Assembly (NCBI GenBank): GCA_023420935.1
Contig: JAEZUR010000038.1
Location: 1 to 39,716 of the forward strand
Source of the DNA: Bacillota bacterium
GTDB lineage: Bacteria; Bacillota; Clostridia; Lachnospirales; Lachnospiraceae
Length of the DNA: 39,716 nt
Direction: 5' to 3'
In this document: in pieces, positions 24,289 to 32,481 of the stretch
How the letters are laid out: every line of letters begins with the position of its first letter
How positions within the stretch are numbered: position 1 is the first letter of the stretch
Notes under the pieces: generated by a model
What the model saw: the letters and a program-made list of their open reading frames with translations, nothing else
Told to the model about the DNA's origin: nothing
Databases searched by the model: none
Program-made: the position numbers and the translations under genes

Positions 24289-24936
24289 TTATTTGTAAAT
24301 ACCATATGTCTTATTTACATCCTGAACATATATAATACCTTTTCCAGGTTCATCAATCTTTAATTTTTCTCGTATGGAAGATACGATAGAATCTGTCATA
24401 TCTATTTCTGAAAGTATAATTACTATTTCCTTTTCTGGTTCAATATCCATGGAAAACAATTTACTTGTTTCATGAAGTCCTGATCCTCTTCCGTTAACAA
24501 TGGTACCTCCTTTAGAGCCTGCCACGATTGCTGCCTCAATCACATCTTCTGCTTTTCCTTTTTCCACAATAATGTTTATTACTTGATACATCGTATTATC
24601 TTCACCTCTTTCCACTTTCACATTATTACATTCGCTCATCCTAATACCCATAGTGGCACTAATGGATGTGGTAAATGCGATACCATGATTCGGTTTATTT
24701 AACTTATATTCTGTATTCACATGATCCAATGCTCGATATGCAGTTTCTTTATCAGCAACCATATATAAAATTTCTTTTCTTACATCAGAAAGGCCTAAAT
24801 AATCCCATATTCGGTTATTTGCAGTACCCCTTGCTAACGTTATCGTCCCACCATGAATTCCGTACTTTTTAGCTGTTTTTAATATTTTGCTTGCCATGCC
24901 AAAATTAACAATGACGCTAATCAACTCAAAATCCAT
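24289..24936 (-). CDS. Double-domain P-II-like regulator
   Basis: A protein of two P-II (GlnB-type) ferredoxin-fold domains in tandem, ~215 residues from the ATG. Domain 1 begins MDFELISVIVNFGMASKIL and has HGGTITLARGTAN; domain 2 has YQVINIIVEKGKAEDVIEA with KGGTIVNGRGSG. Each ends in a KPNHGIAFT or EPGKGIIYV strand. P-II proteins bind ATP/ADP or other nucleotides and gate a partner, often a transporter. It overlaps or abuts the DUF1538 gene, a known pairing. The start is uncertain: ATG 24936 fits the domain edge but has AGAGG only 2 bases before it; TTG at 24957 (GGAGG 11 bases away) or 24966 would add 7 or 10 residues. Confidence 0.85.
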   Translation of the reverse strand: MDFELISVIVNFGMASKILKTAKKYGIHGGTITLARGTANNRIWDYLGLSDVRKEILYMVADKETAYRALDHVNTEYKLNKPNHGIAFTTSISATMGIRMSECNNVKVERGEDNTMYQVINIIVEKGKAEDVIEAAIVAGSKGGTIVNGRGSGLHETSKLFSMDIEPEKEIVIILSEIDMTDSIVSSIREKLKIDEPGKGIIYVQDVNKTYGIYK

Positions 24937-24949
24937 TACCTCTGCTTTA

Positions 24950-26437
24950 TTATCCAACGCTCTCAAGTCCTCCCTTCTTAGACTTTAATCTAAAAATTAA
25001 CCCTAATATTTGTAATGCTATTAATGGTGTCATAGCAACCATTGCGATCACTCCAAACCCATCCACTAGTACATTTGCTCCTTCAACTGCTTCTGCTGCA
25101 CCTTGGGTATAAGCCAATATAAAGGTAGCCGTCATGGGTCCTGATGCAACACCACCAGAATCAAATGCAATACCTACGAATAGTTTTGGTGCAAAATAAC
25201 TCAATGCAATTGACACTAGATATCCAGGAAGAAGATATTGCCATAGCTGTAGCTGTGGTATAAGGATACGAATCACCGATAGCGCAACTGCTATACCAAC
25301 ACCGAGCGCTAATGTAACCATAACTATGTTTCGCTTTACATATCCACTCGTAACATCTTCAATCTGATGTGTCAATACATAGACAGCAGGTTCTGCAAGA
25401 ATTGTAACAACTCCTAAAACAAAACCGATAAGCACAACATATATTCTATTGTCTAACAAAGCAATATTATATCCGATGACACTTCCTACATCCATAAAGC
25501 CTGCATTTACACCAACTAAGAATATTACAAGTCCAATAAATGTGAATAATACCCCAAATAAAATCTTTCTAAACTCTCTCTTAGGTAATCTAAATGAAAC
25601 TTTTTGAAAAACTAAAAATAATACAAAAATCGGAAGCAATGCAATGACTATCTCAGGTCCCACTTTAATAAATTCATGTGCGAATGGAGAAATAATAGAA
25701 TCGGAGAATCCTTTTGCTTCTAGGCTACCCGTAATTTTATCTGTCTTCGATATTATACTCATAATCATTACAGATATAATTGCTCCTGTGGATGCAATGG
25801 CAACTAATCCAAAACTATCTTTTTCCGATGCTTTACTATCCTTTTTTAGTTTTGACACACCGATTGCTAGCGCAAGAATAAAAGGAACCGTCAAGGCTCC
25901 AGTTGTAGCTCCCGAAGCATCAAATGAGATAGCCAAAAATTCTCGTGAAGTTATACAAGCAAATATAAGAATAATTCCATATATAATGGTTAATAGTTTA
26001 TATAACGGAACATTATAAACTATTCTACCAAGACCGATTGTAAGCATAATTGCTATCCCAATAGATACGATTACCACAATACTTTCTTTTGATATCAAAC
26101 CAGAAGATACCGAATCTACCTGTCCGGCTAATATATGAAGGTCTGGTTCTGCAACCGAAACAAAAAAACCAAGTATTAGACCAATCACTGCTACAATCCA
26201 GAATTTATTTGACTTGGCAAGTGATTTCCCCATGTTATTACCGATCGGAGTAATTCCTATATCTACTCCAATTAGAAATATCGTCAATCCAATTATCAGA
26301 AACACTACACCTATCAAAAATCTTACCATTGTTGGTTTGTCAAGAGGTGTTAATGTAAAATTAAGTATTAACACAATGATTGTGATTGGGATGATAGATG
26401 ATAAAACTTCTTTAAATTTCTCTATTAAGACACTCAA
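24950..26437 (-). CDS. DUF1538 family membrane protein
   Basis: A 495-residue membrane protein made of two related DUF1538 halves, each about six helices. Matching phrases are GLTIFLIGVDIGITPIG with GLVIFLVGVNAGFMDVG, VAEPDLHILAGQVDSVSSG with LAEPAVYVLTHQIEDVTSG, and SFDASGATTGALTVPFILA with AFDSGGVASGPMTATFILA. The glycine/serine-rich SGG and TTG segments in each half look like transport-site loops. The function is not established; a P-II-regulated transporter is the usual idea because P-II genes follow it, as here. Start TTG, with GGAAGG about 8 bases before; no ATG fits. A plausible promoter, TTACCA-17-TATTAT on the minus strand, lies upstream. Confidence 0.88.
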   Translation of the reverse strand: MSVLIEKFKEVLSSIIPITIIVLILNFTLTPLDKPTMVRFLIGVVFLIIGLTIFLIGVDIGITPIGNNMGKSLAKSNKFWIVAVIGLILGFFVSVAEPDLHILAGQVDSVSSGLISKESIVVIVSIGIAIMLTIGLGRIVYNVPLYKLLTIIYGIILIFACITSREFLAISFDASGATTGALTVPFILALAIGVSKLKKDSKASEKDSFGLVAIASTGAIISVMIMSIISKTDKITGSLEAKGFSDSIISPFAHEFIKVGPEIVIALLPIFVLFLVFQKVSFRLPKREFRKILFGVLFTFIGLVIFLVGVNAGFMDVGSVIGYNIALLDNRIYVVLIGFVLGVVTILAEPAVYVLTHQIEDVTSGYVKRNIVMVTLALGVGIAVALSVIRILIPQLQLWQYLLPGYLVSIALSYFAPKLFVGIAFDSGGVASGPMTATFILAYTQGAAEAVEGANVLVDGFGVIAMVAMTPLIALQILGLIFRLKSKKGGLESVG

Positions 26438-26574
26438 ATAGTTTCCTTCCTTTCGTATAAAGATTATGTTAATGACCTCGACCTAACGTTGATAATACCA
26501 TTGTGAATGATGTTTGGTAATATGTCAACTTTCTCTCTGTAACAAAATGATTATGGTTACGTTCTATCTCTATC

Positions 26575-27762
26575 CTATTTTTTAAATTCTGTTAAAAAAT
26601 AAATCATTCCAAGCATAGGAAAAACAGACCCTAGGATAGAAACTCCATTCCATCCATAATGCACATATGTATATCCGCCAACAGATGAACCAAGGGCTCC
26701 TCCCATAAAGAATATTGCCATGAATACACCATTCATACGGCCTCTCCTTTTGGCATCCAGACCATATATTTTCTGTTGACCAAGTACAAGGTTACCCGAA
26801 ACGGAACAATCCAGAACCACTGCAGAGAAACAAAGTATTATCAACGAAATTAATTTATTGCCACTGTATAAACGTGGAATAACAAAGGAAATAGATGCCA
26901 TAATAAAGGCCAACCCTGTAAGTCTTTCTGTCCATCCTTTATCAGCTAACCTTCCGGCTATGGGTGCTGCTACTGCTCCTGCTACTCCCACAAGAGCAAA
27001 TACTGCAATTTCAGGCTGTGTAAGATTATAATTAGAGGCTAACCATTGTGGTGTAACAGTCCAAAACAAACTAAATACCCCAAATAAAGTAGCCTGATAT
27101 AGTGCCCTTCTTCGAAGGATTTTTTCTTCAAGTAATAACCTTCCCATTGATTTAATAATAGTAGTATATTTTTCATCTTGAATTGGTTGTCTTGATGGTA
27201 ATTGTTTTCGTAATACTATAATTAAAAGTGTCATTAAAACAGCTGAAAGCAAGAAAACCAAGTTCCAACTTGAAATACCCGCTAAAAAACTTGATATGGG
27301 GCGAGCTAACATAATTCCTAGTAATAGTCCACTCATAACATTTCCTATCATCTTGCCTCTTTGATCATCTGGAACCAAACATGATGCTAACGGAACAAGT
27401 ATCTGCGCCGCAACAGAGCCAAGGCCAATCATAGTTGCTGCTATAAGAAATAAAACAGAATTTTTTGCTACGACTGCTAAGATTAATCCTACAATTGCAA
27501 TCAATAAAATTCCAACTATCAGCTTCTTATTTTCCAGCAAATCACTTAACGGAACAAAGAACAATAGACCCAATGCATATCCTAGTTGAGTCACGGTAAC
27601 AATGACTCCTGCCGAGTCTAGTGGCAATCCAATGTCTTTACTTATTAACCCAACCACCGGCTGTGCATAATATAAATTTGCCACGATAATTCCACATGCA
27701 CTTGCAAATAACAAAACTAACCACTTTGAAATTTCTTTATTTTTGAATATCTTTGTTTCCAT
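26575..27762 (-). CDS. MFS transporter, probable drug exporter
   Basis: A 395-residue major facilitator protein with 12 helices. NLYYAQPVVGLISKDIGL at ~27-44, GYALGLLFFVPLSDLLENK (motif A) and the VPDDQRGKMIGNVMSG segment place it in the drug:H+ antiporter group whose relatives are often called YgaY- or AraJ-like. The ATG is 10 bases after GGAG. It faces a TetR-family gene across 161 bases that hold three ACG-N3-CGT sites; the TetR protein very likely represses it. This arrangement is typical for a drug-inducible pump, the drug being unknown. Confidence 0.88.
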   Translation of the reverse strand: METKIFKNKEISKWLVLLFASACGIIVANLYYAQPVVGLISKDIGLPLDSAGVIVTVTQLGYALGLLFFVPLSDLLENKKLIVGILLIAIVGLILAVVAKNSVLFLIAATMIGLGSVAAQILVPLASCLVPDDQRGKMIGNVMSGLLLGIMLARPISSFLAGISSWNLVFLLSAVLMTLLIIVLRKQLPSRQPIQDEKYTTIIKSMGRLLLEEKILRRRALYQATLFGVFSLFWTVTPQWLASNYNLTQPEIAVFALVGVAGAVAAPIAGRLADKGWTERLTGLAFIMASISFVIPRLYSGNKLISLIILCFSAVVLDCSVSGNLVLGQQKIYGLDAKRRGRMNGVFMAIFFMGGALGSSVGGYTYVHYGWNGVSILGSVFPMLGMIYFLTEFKK

Positions 27763-27796
27763 ATTTTTTAATCTCCAATCCTTGTTAGTAATTACT

Positions 27797-27809
27797 GTAC
27801 GTTTCGTTC
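27797..27809. promoter_or_regulatory. TetR operator, site 1
   Basis: ACG-N3-CGT (27799-27807), inside GTACGTTTCGTTC. It lies over the predicted MFS transcription start. Sites 1, 2 and 3 share the ACG-N3-CGT core. Confidence 0.6.
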
Positions 27810-27815
27810 ACTTAT

Positions 27816-27844
27816 ATACTATACGCATCGTACAGAAATGTCAA
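27816..27844 (-). promoter_or_regulatory. Promoter of the MFS gene
   Basis: On the minus strand: -35 TTGACA (27839-27844), exactly 17 bases, -10 TAGTAT (27816-27821). Operator site 2 lies in the spacer. Confidence 0.65.
27823..27831. promoter_or_regulatory. TetR operator, site 2
   Basis: ACGCATCGT between the -35 and -10 of the MFS promoter; its centre is 24 bases from site 1. Confidence 0.6.
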
Positions 27845-27869
27845 TCTTTTTTTTTATATCGATATGATG

Positions 27870-27886
27870 TATAATGAACGTAGCGT
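27870..27886 (+). promoter_or_regulatory. TetR-gene -10 with operator site 3
   Basis: A -10 TATAAT (27870-27875), followed by ACGTAGCGT (27878-27886), which would cover the start of transcription. This would let the TetR protein control its own gene. No clear -35 is seen. Confidence 0.55.
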
Positions 27887-27923
27887 TTTAAATTAAGATC
27901 TTAGACTACAAGGGGATTTAAAT

Positions 27924-28502
27924 ATGAATCAAAAAATAGGACGTCCAAGAAGCGAAGAAGCGAAAAAAGCAATTCTCGATACAACTTACGAATTATTACT
28001 TGAACACGGCTTTGCCAATCTAACAATAGAAGGAGTAGCGAAAAGGGCAGGCGTTAGTAAGGTTACTATCTATAAATGGTGGAAAACAAAAGGAGCACTG
28101 GTTCTCGATTCCTTTTTTGAAGCAACCGAAACCATCCTTCCCGTGCCTAATACCGGTTCTATTCGAGATGATTTGTTTCAACAAGTAAATAATCTTTCTG
28201 AATTTATTAATAGTACAAAGGGAAAAGTAATTGCTGAATTTATCGCTGAGGGACAATATGAGGAAGAATTTGCAGCTGAGTACAGAACAAGATATTTCAT
28301 ACCTCGCCGACTAATTTCACGTGAGATATTTGAACGTGGAATCCAGCGAGGAGAGATAGATGAAGATATAGACATTGAGTTATATCTAGATCTTATCTTT
28401 GCGCCAGTATTTTATCGATTATTAATTACTGGTGATGCGATTACTACTGATTATATATCAAACATTATTGAGATTTCTTTATACCGTTTGTTGAAGGAAT
28501 AG
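27924..28502 (+). CDS. TetR/AcrR family regulator
   Basis: A 192-residue TetR-family repressor. The N-terminal ~50 residues are the DNA-binding domain, with ILDTTYELLLEHGFANLTI and the recognition helix region AKRAGVSKVTIYKWW. The rest is a helical ligand-binding domain that I cannot match to a subtype. It begins 8 bases after AAGGGG. It is divergent from an MFS exporter, and the intergenic region has three sites with the same ACG-N3-CGT core, so it should repress both genes until a ligand binds. Confidence 0.93.
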   Translation: MNQKIGRPRSEEAKKAILDTTYELLLEHGFANLTIEGVAKRAGVSKVTIYKWWKTKGALVLDSFFEATETILPVPNTGSIRDDLFQQVNNLSEFINSTKGKVIAEFIAEGQYEEEFAAEYRTRYFIPRRLISREIFERGIQRGEIDEDIDIELYLDLIFAPVFYRLLITGDAITTDYISNIIEISLYRLLKE

Positions 28503-28523
28503 ACTATAGGTATCTGCAATAAA

Positions 28524-28550
28524 CCTCCCAGGACAGTGTCCTGAGAGGTA
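28524..28550. terminator. Hairpin after the TetR gene
   Basis: Arms 28524-28536 and 28538-28550, paired except one C/A position, then AATTTTA. On the minus strand the mismatch becomes G-U. It shares its sequence with the terminator at 35,928-35,953, so it belongs to a repeated hairpin type. A true terminator role is likely but the T run is short. Confidence 0.5.
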
Positions 28551-28640
28551 ATTTTATACTCTTTTACGTCTTCAATTTAAATTAAAATTCATCTTTTAAT
28601 TGGGTTGACCTAAATAATCTGTAATAGTTACAGAACATAT

Positions 28641-30326
28641 CTATTTCATATAGTTTACGAAATCACAAAATCCACCTTGTTTGGATAGCAGTTCTGACAG
28701 ACTGCCTATCTCTGCGACAGCACCATCTTCCATATAAATAATCTGGTCGTACTGTCCCAATAAATCTGCACTCAAACTATGTGTAATTGTAATCAGCGTC
28801 AGATCTTTAATTGCAAGCAGACTACTTTCCATATCGTAAGCCGTCTGCATATCAACGGCAGATGTTCCTTCATCTAGTACAAGAATTGGTTTATGTCGGA
28901 CTAGTGCCCTGGCAACTGCAACACGTTGCCGCTGCCCTCCAGAAAGATTAGAACCATTTTCACCAACTTTGGACCAAAGTCCATCTGGCATACGATCAAG
29001 AAACTGGTCAACTCCACTTGTAATTAATGCATCATTCAAATCCTTGTCTTCAAAAATATCATATAAACAAATATTTTGCCTAATGCTATCATCAAACATA
29101 TAAATACTTTGATGTATTACAGAAGCCATATTCTGTATTTTTTCAATCTTTAAGTCACGTAAACTTGTGCCATCATACGTAATATCTCCAGTGTAAGAAG
29201 AATAATATCCCATCAGTAGCTTAACCAATGTTGTTTTTCCACATCCACTTTTTCCCACAATCGCGTATTTTTCACCTGTTTGCAGTGTTAAGTTTGTATG
29301 CATTAAAATTGGACGATTCTCTTCATAAGCAAAGGACAAATCCTTAACTACAATCCTATCCAGAAAAGATGGTTCCAATGTTCCCACAAACGATGTATCC
29401 GTATATTCAGCCAATTCCTCTATCCTCTTAATAATTGGGACAATACTTTTAATCTTGGGAACATTCTGCAAGATCATCATAACCGGACTTACAAATGTAC
29501 CCGAGAGTTGAATCAATGCCACTAAAGTTCCTGGTGTTATATTTCCTTGAATAATAAGATATCCACCGATAAACAAGCCCGAAAACTGAGTAAAATATGC
29601 AAGAATTCCAGAAATACCTTCATTTAGTGCAAACAACTTATCTGTTTTGTATTTGACATCGGCTACCTTATGGTTTTCATTTACAAATTCGTTTTTTATA
29701 TGATTGGTTATCTGAAAAGATTTGATAACCTCGTAGCCTGAAAAGAAATCCTTTAGCCTTGACGTGAACACAGAAAATTGTTTTGAAAGCATCTCCTGCC
29801 TTATCTGCAAGGATTTTCCCATAAGTCCAGGAAGTACAAACATGACAATCATACATCCTATCAGGCACATCGCTATCAATGGACTGATTTCAAAGAGTAA
29901 TATGAGGGTTACAATAAACATAACAGCATATTGCAATACCATCAGAGATGGAATAATATAATTATCTTCAATCAATTTAATATCGTTGGTAAATGCTGAA
30001 ATATAATCAGCTGTATTTACGCTAGAAAAATCATGAATATTTCTTTTCACTATCCCGTAAAAAGCTTTTTGACGCAACATTTTTGTCAGGTTCCTGATGA
30101 GTAGTTTACTACACAGTGAATATAAGTAATTAATAACACCCAGTACTATGATATAAACTATAGAAAACATCAGCATCCTCTGAAATGCAGACAGATTACC
30201 GTTTATAGCAACATCAATAACCTTTTGAAGTAATTTCGCTAGAAATACTGCTACCACCGAACTAATGATATTAAGCAGTACCGTAATTGATAGTATTAAT
30301 TTGTTTCTCATGAGATATTCTTTCAT
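28641..30326 (-). CDS. ABC exporter, fused permease and ATPase
   Basis: A 561-residue half-size ABC exporter: six membrane helices (~residues 5-300) then an ATPase domain. Motifs: Walker A GKSGCGKTT, Q-loop region VIHQSIYMF, signature LSGGQRQR, Walker B ILVLDEGTSAVD with Gly where Ala or Pro is usual, and the H-loop in TITHSLS. Works as a dimer. The cargo may be a drug, lipid or peptide; no peptidase domain is present, so a peptide would lack a leader cut. The ATG at 30324-30326 has GGAGG 8 bases before; the longer start at 30353 does not. It follows an ArsR-type regulator gene and shares its operator motif, so that regulator likely controls it. Confidence 0.92.
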   Translation of the reverse strand: MKEYLMRNKLILSITVLLNIISSVVAVFLAKLLQKVIDVAINGNLSAFQRMLMFSIVYIIVLGVINYLYSLCSKLLIRNLTKMLRQKAFYGIVKRNIHDFSSVNTADYISAFTNDIKLIEDNYIIPSLMVLQYAVMFIVTLILLFEISPLIAMCLIGCMIVMFVLPGLMGKSLQIRQEMLSKQFSVFTSRLKDFFSGYEVIKSFQITNHIKNEFVNENHKVADVKYKTDKLFALNEGISGILAYFTQFSGLFIGGYLIIQGNITPGTLVALIQLSGTFVSPVMMILQNVPKIKSIVPIIKRIEELAEYTDTSFVGTLEPSFLDRIVVKDLSFAYEENRPILMHTNLTLQTGEKYAIVGKSGCGKTTLVKLLMGYYSSYTGDITYDGTSLRDLKIEKIQNMASVIHQSIYMFDDSIRQNICLYDIFEDKDLNDALITSGVDQFLDRMPDGLWSKVGENGSNLSGGQRQRVAVARALVRHKPILVLDEGTSAVDMQTAYDMESSLLAIKDLTLITITHSLSADLLGQYDQIIYMEDGAVAEIGSLSELLSKQGGFCDFVNYMK

Positions 30327-30341
30327 AAATAGACCTCCATA

Positions 30342-30360
30342 TTTGATTATCATCTAATAT
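30342..30360 (-). promoter_or_regulatory. Shared operator motif, copy A1
   Basis: TTTGATTATCATCTAATAT just downstream of the predicted start of the ABC-exporter transcript. It matches copies A2 (30406-30424) and B (31562-31580). Confidence 0.55.
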
Positions 30361-30371
30361 ATTATATGAAC

Positions 30372-30400
30372 ATATTATATTAATATTTGATATATGTCAA
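30372..30400 (-). promoter_or_regulatory. Promoter of the ABC exporter
   Basis: Minus strand: -35 TTGACA (30395-30400), 17 bases, -10 TAATAT (30372-30377). It is flanked by operator copies A1 and A2. Confidence 0.55.
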
Positions 30401-30405
30401 CTATA

Positions 30406-30424
30406 TTTGAATTCCATCTAATAT
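30406..30424 (-). promoter_or_regulatory. Shared operator motif, copy A2
   Basis: TTTGAATTCCATCTAATAT, upstream of the -35 of the ABC-exporter promoter. It differs from A1 at three positions; its offset from A1 is 64 bases. Confidence 0.5.
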
Positions 30425-30430
30425 TGTAGC

Positions 30431-30458
30431 AAAAAAATTCCCAGCTATCGCTAGGAAT
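30431..30458 (-). terminator. Terminator after the ArsR-type gene
   Basis: In minus RNA AUUCCUAGC pairs with GCUGGGAAU (+ strand 30450-30458 with 30437-30445, one G-U pair), loop 4, then seven U. Confidence 0.85.
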
Positions 30459-30484
30459 GATGTTTAACAATATTCATTTCAAAT

Positions 30485-31516
30485 TTATAATAAGGTCTCT
30501 TCCAATTCCTTAATTAAGTCTTGCAAGTTTTCCCTTTCTAAATGGTAATATACCTTGCCATCCTTTTTCTCAACACCTACTAAACTACAATTTAACAGCA
30601 CGTTCATATGATGGGACATGGTTGCCGCAGTTAGCCCTAACTGTTGAGCTATTTCCAGGTTATACTTGGGACTGACTTTGAGTGATGAGATAATCTCCAG
30701 TTTGCTACTATCACTTAATGCCTTTAACTTAAGCAGCAAAAGATTCTTGGAATTTTGACGTATTTTCCCGTTTTTGATAACCTTTTCACTTAGTAGACCA
30801 TAGTAACAACTTTTTTCAAATAGCATCTGTGTTACAGGGAATATCAAAGTTGGATAAACTACAGAAGATTGAGCAATGTTAGCCTTTATATCGTAGAATC
30901 TTTTATCTCCATAATTAGTTGTCATAACACTATACTGATTAAGAAGTTTATCTAGTGGATTGGTTACTTCACTAACAGCTTTTTGATAAGCATCTACATT
31001 GGAATTTATTATTTCAATAATATGGCTTATATATTTCTTAGGATTCTGCATAACACGTAGCATTTTCCATTTAGCATCGGATTGAAGATCGCAGCGATCT
31101 AAATAACAAATGATATCCTCTAAAGAATCTGGACTCTCTGTATTCGTTTCCTCGTCAAAAAATATTTTGCATGTATGAATGATTTGCGAATTAATCTGAT
31201 CGTCTGACAGATTATCCTTTGATGTAAGCCAACTTCTATTTCCAATAATCAGCGATAAAAGGATAAGAAAGTAATTTGAATCTTTATCACTGAAAAAAAA
31301 TTGACTTTCACTATGTTCCACTCTATTTTTCAAAAATACTTGAACATATTTATCATACGTTTTTAAATGCTGCGAATAAAACTGCTCCCCATCAAATCCC
31401 ATATCTGTAAGTGTCATGATCGTTTCTTTCTTTACTTCTTCAATGTTATAACTTACATAAAGCAACCCCATTGTTTCAAAAACAGAATCCATCTTACTAA
31501 AAGTTTCATCTAACAT
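30485..31516 (-). CDS. ArsR-type winged-helix regulator with large N-terminal domain
   Basis: A 343-residue protein. Only the last ~85 residues are recognised: an ArsR/HTH_20-like winged helix (KALSDSSKLEIISSLKVSP, LEIAQQLGLTAATMSHHMN, VGVEKKDGKVYYHL). The N-terminal ~255 residues are helical and not recognised; they probably sense a ligand or another protein. It lies directly before the ABC exporter and after an ABC-2 pair. Its gene and the exporter both carry the same 19-base motif next to their promoters, so self-repression and exporter repression are inferred. The metal-binding cysteines of classical ArsR are absent from the winged helix. Confidence 0.8.
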   Translation of the reverse strand: MLDETFSKMDSVFETMGLLYVSYNIEEVKKETIMTLTDMGFDGEQFYSQHLKTYDKYVQVFLKNRVEHSESQFFFSDKDSNYFLILLSLIIGNRSWLTSKDNLSDDQINSQIIHTCKIFFDEETNTESPDSLEDIICYLDRCDLQSDAKWKMLRVMQNPKKYISHIIEIINSNVDAYQKAVSEVTNPLDKLLNQYSVMTTNYGDKRFYDIKANIAQSSVVYPTLIFPVTQMLFEKSCYYGLLSEKVIKNGKIRQNSKNLLLLKLKALSDSSKLEIISSLKVSPKYNLEIAQQLGLTAATMSHHMNVLLNCSLVGVEKKDGKVYYHLERENLQDLIKELEETLL

Positions 31517-31561
31517 AGTCTTCTCCTTAATACCAATCTGTTTCTAGTATGACATTGTTTG

Positions 31562-31580
31562 TTTGATGTTCATCTAATTA
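31562..31580 (-). promoter_or_regulatory. Shared operator motif, copy B
   Basis: TTTGATGTTCATCTAATTA at the predicted transcription start of the ArsR-type gene. It lies within a larger palindrome, TTGATGTT (31563-31570) with AACATCAA (31591-31598). Confidence 0.55.
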
Positions 31581-31609
31581 ATTATATGATAACATCAATA
31601 TAATATCAA
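31581..31609 (-). promoter_or_regulatory. Promoter of the ArsR-type gene
   Basis: Minus strand: -35 TTGATA (31604-31609), exactly 17 bases, -10 TATAAT (31581-31586). Confidence 0.65.
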
Positions 31610-31659
31610 GTATACTTCATTCTTGATGTAGCAAATCTCATAGTTACCTACATCAAAAT

Positions 31660-31688
31660 AGCCTTGCTACCATTGAGTATGCAAGGCT
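31660..31688 (-). terminator. Terminator after the ABC-2 permease gene
   Basis: AGCCTTGC (31660-31667) with GCAAGGCT (31681-31688), then AUUUU in minus RNA. A second palindrome, TTGATGTA/TACATCAA (31623-31630, 31648-31655), lies just beyond, toward the ArsR-type promoter. Confidence 0.7.
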
Positions 31689-31707
31689 TTAAAAATTGAA
31701 ATACTAT

Positions 31708-32481
31708 TTAGTGCAAGTTTCGTTTTAATCTGTAGATCATCATAAACATTAGAATTCCTGATATAGCAAAAAAGAAAATATAGGCCTGTATCATAGGTAC
31801 ATAATTATAAGTTTCTCCAATCCAAAACGTATAACTATCCTTATTTAAATAGGTTGATGGCAGTAAATTCGAAATAATCTGCACGCCTTTTGGTAATTTA
31901 TCGACTGACATTCCCATCATACCACTTAAAATCATCGATGCAAAATATATAATCATTGTAATCATATAGGTTAAGCCAAACTTTTTTACAATGTTTGCAA
32001 TTGTGTGTGCCCAAATGAATAATACAGCTGCAAAGATATACAAGCATAAAAAATAAATAATAACACCCGAAGCAACCGGCGCAGCTAGATTTAGTACATT
32101 AAATCCTACAATAAAATAGATAATAAAAGCACATGTCATATAAATAAATTCCGCAATTAAACGATTTATAATAGTATACCTTTCGCTAAACCCGAACAAC
32201 TGCATTCTAAGCGGTATCCCTTTTTCAATATCTTGTGAACAGGTACTGGAATAACCCATTAAAATAGTCGCCAGCGGAATGATTGCTCCAATGCCAAGAA
32301 AAATCGAAGTAATAATTTCTCCAAGATTGCTTGTATTTGGCATATCACTTGCGACCGACTTTGTTATAATAATGGATAACAGAATCGGAAAACCAACACC
32401 GAAAATATGAACGAATGGATTCCCTGCAACATTTCTTAATTCATATTGTATCATTCTAAAAGAAACTTTATTTTTATTCAT
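31708..32481 (-). CDS. ABC transporter permease
   Basis: A 257-residue membrane protein with six hydrophobic segments (e.g. VGFPILLSIIITKSV, IPLATILMGYSS, MMIYRLKRNL at the end). It looks like an ABC-2 type exporter permease. It starts 8 bases inside the ATPase gene, with AAGGAG just upstream, so the two are translated together. The pair probably exports a drug or peptide; the two-component genes just upstream may detect the same agent, a common arrangement in Firmicutes. Confidence 0.88.
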   Translation of the reverse strand: MNKNKVSFRMIQYELRNVAGNPFVHIFGVGFPILLSIIITKSVASDMPNTSNLGEIITSIFLGIGAIIPLATILMGYSSTCSQDIEKGIPLRMQLFGFSERYTIINRLIAEFIYMTCAFIIYFIVGFNVLNLAAPVASGVIIYFLCLYIFAAVLFIWAHTIANIVKKFGLTYMITMIIYFASMILSGMMGMSVDKLPKGVQIISNLLPSTYLNKDSYTFWIGETYNYVPMIQAYIFFFAISGILMFMMIYRLKRNLH

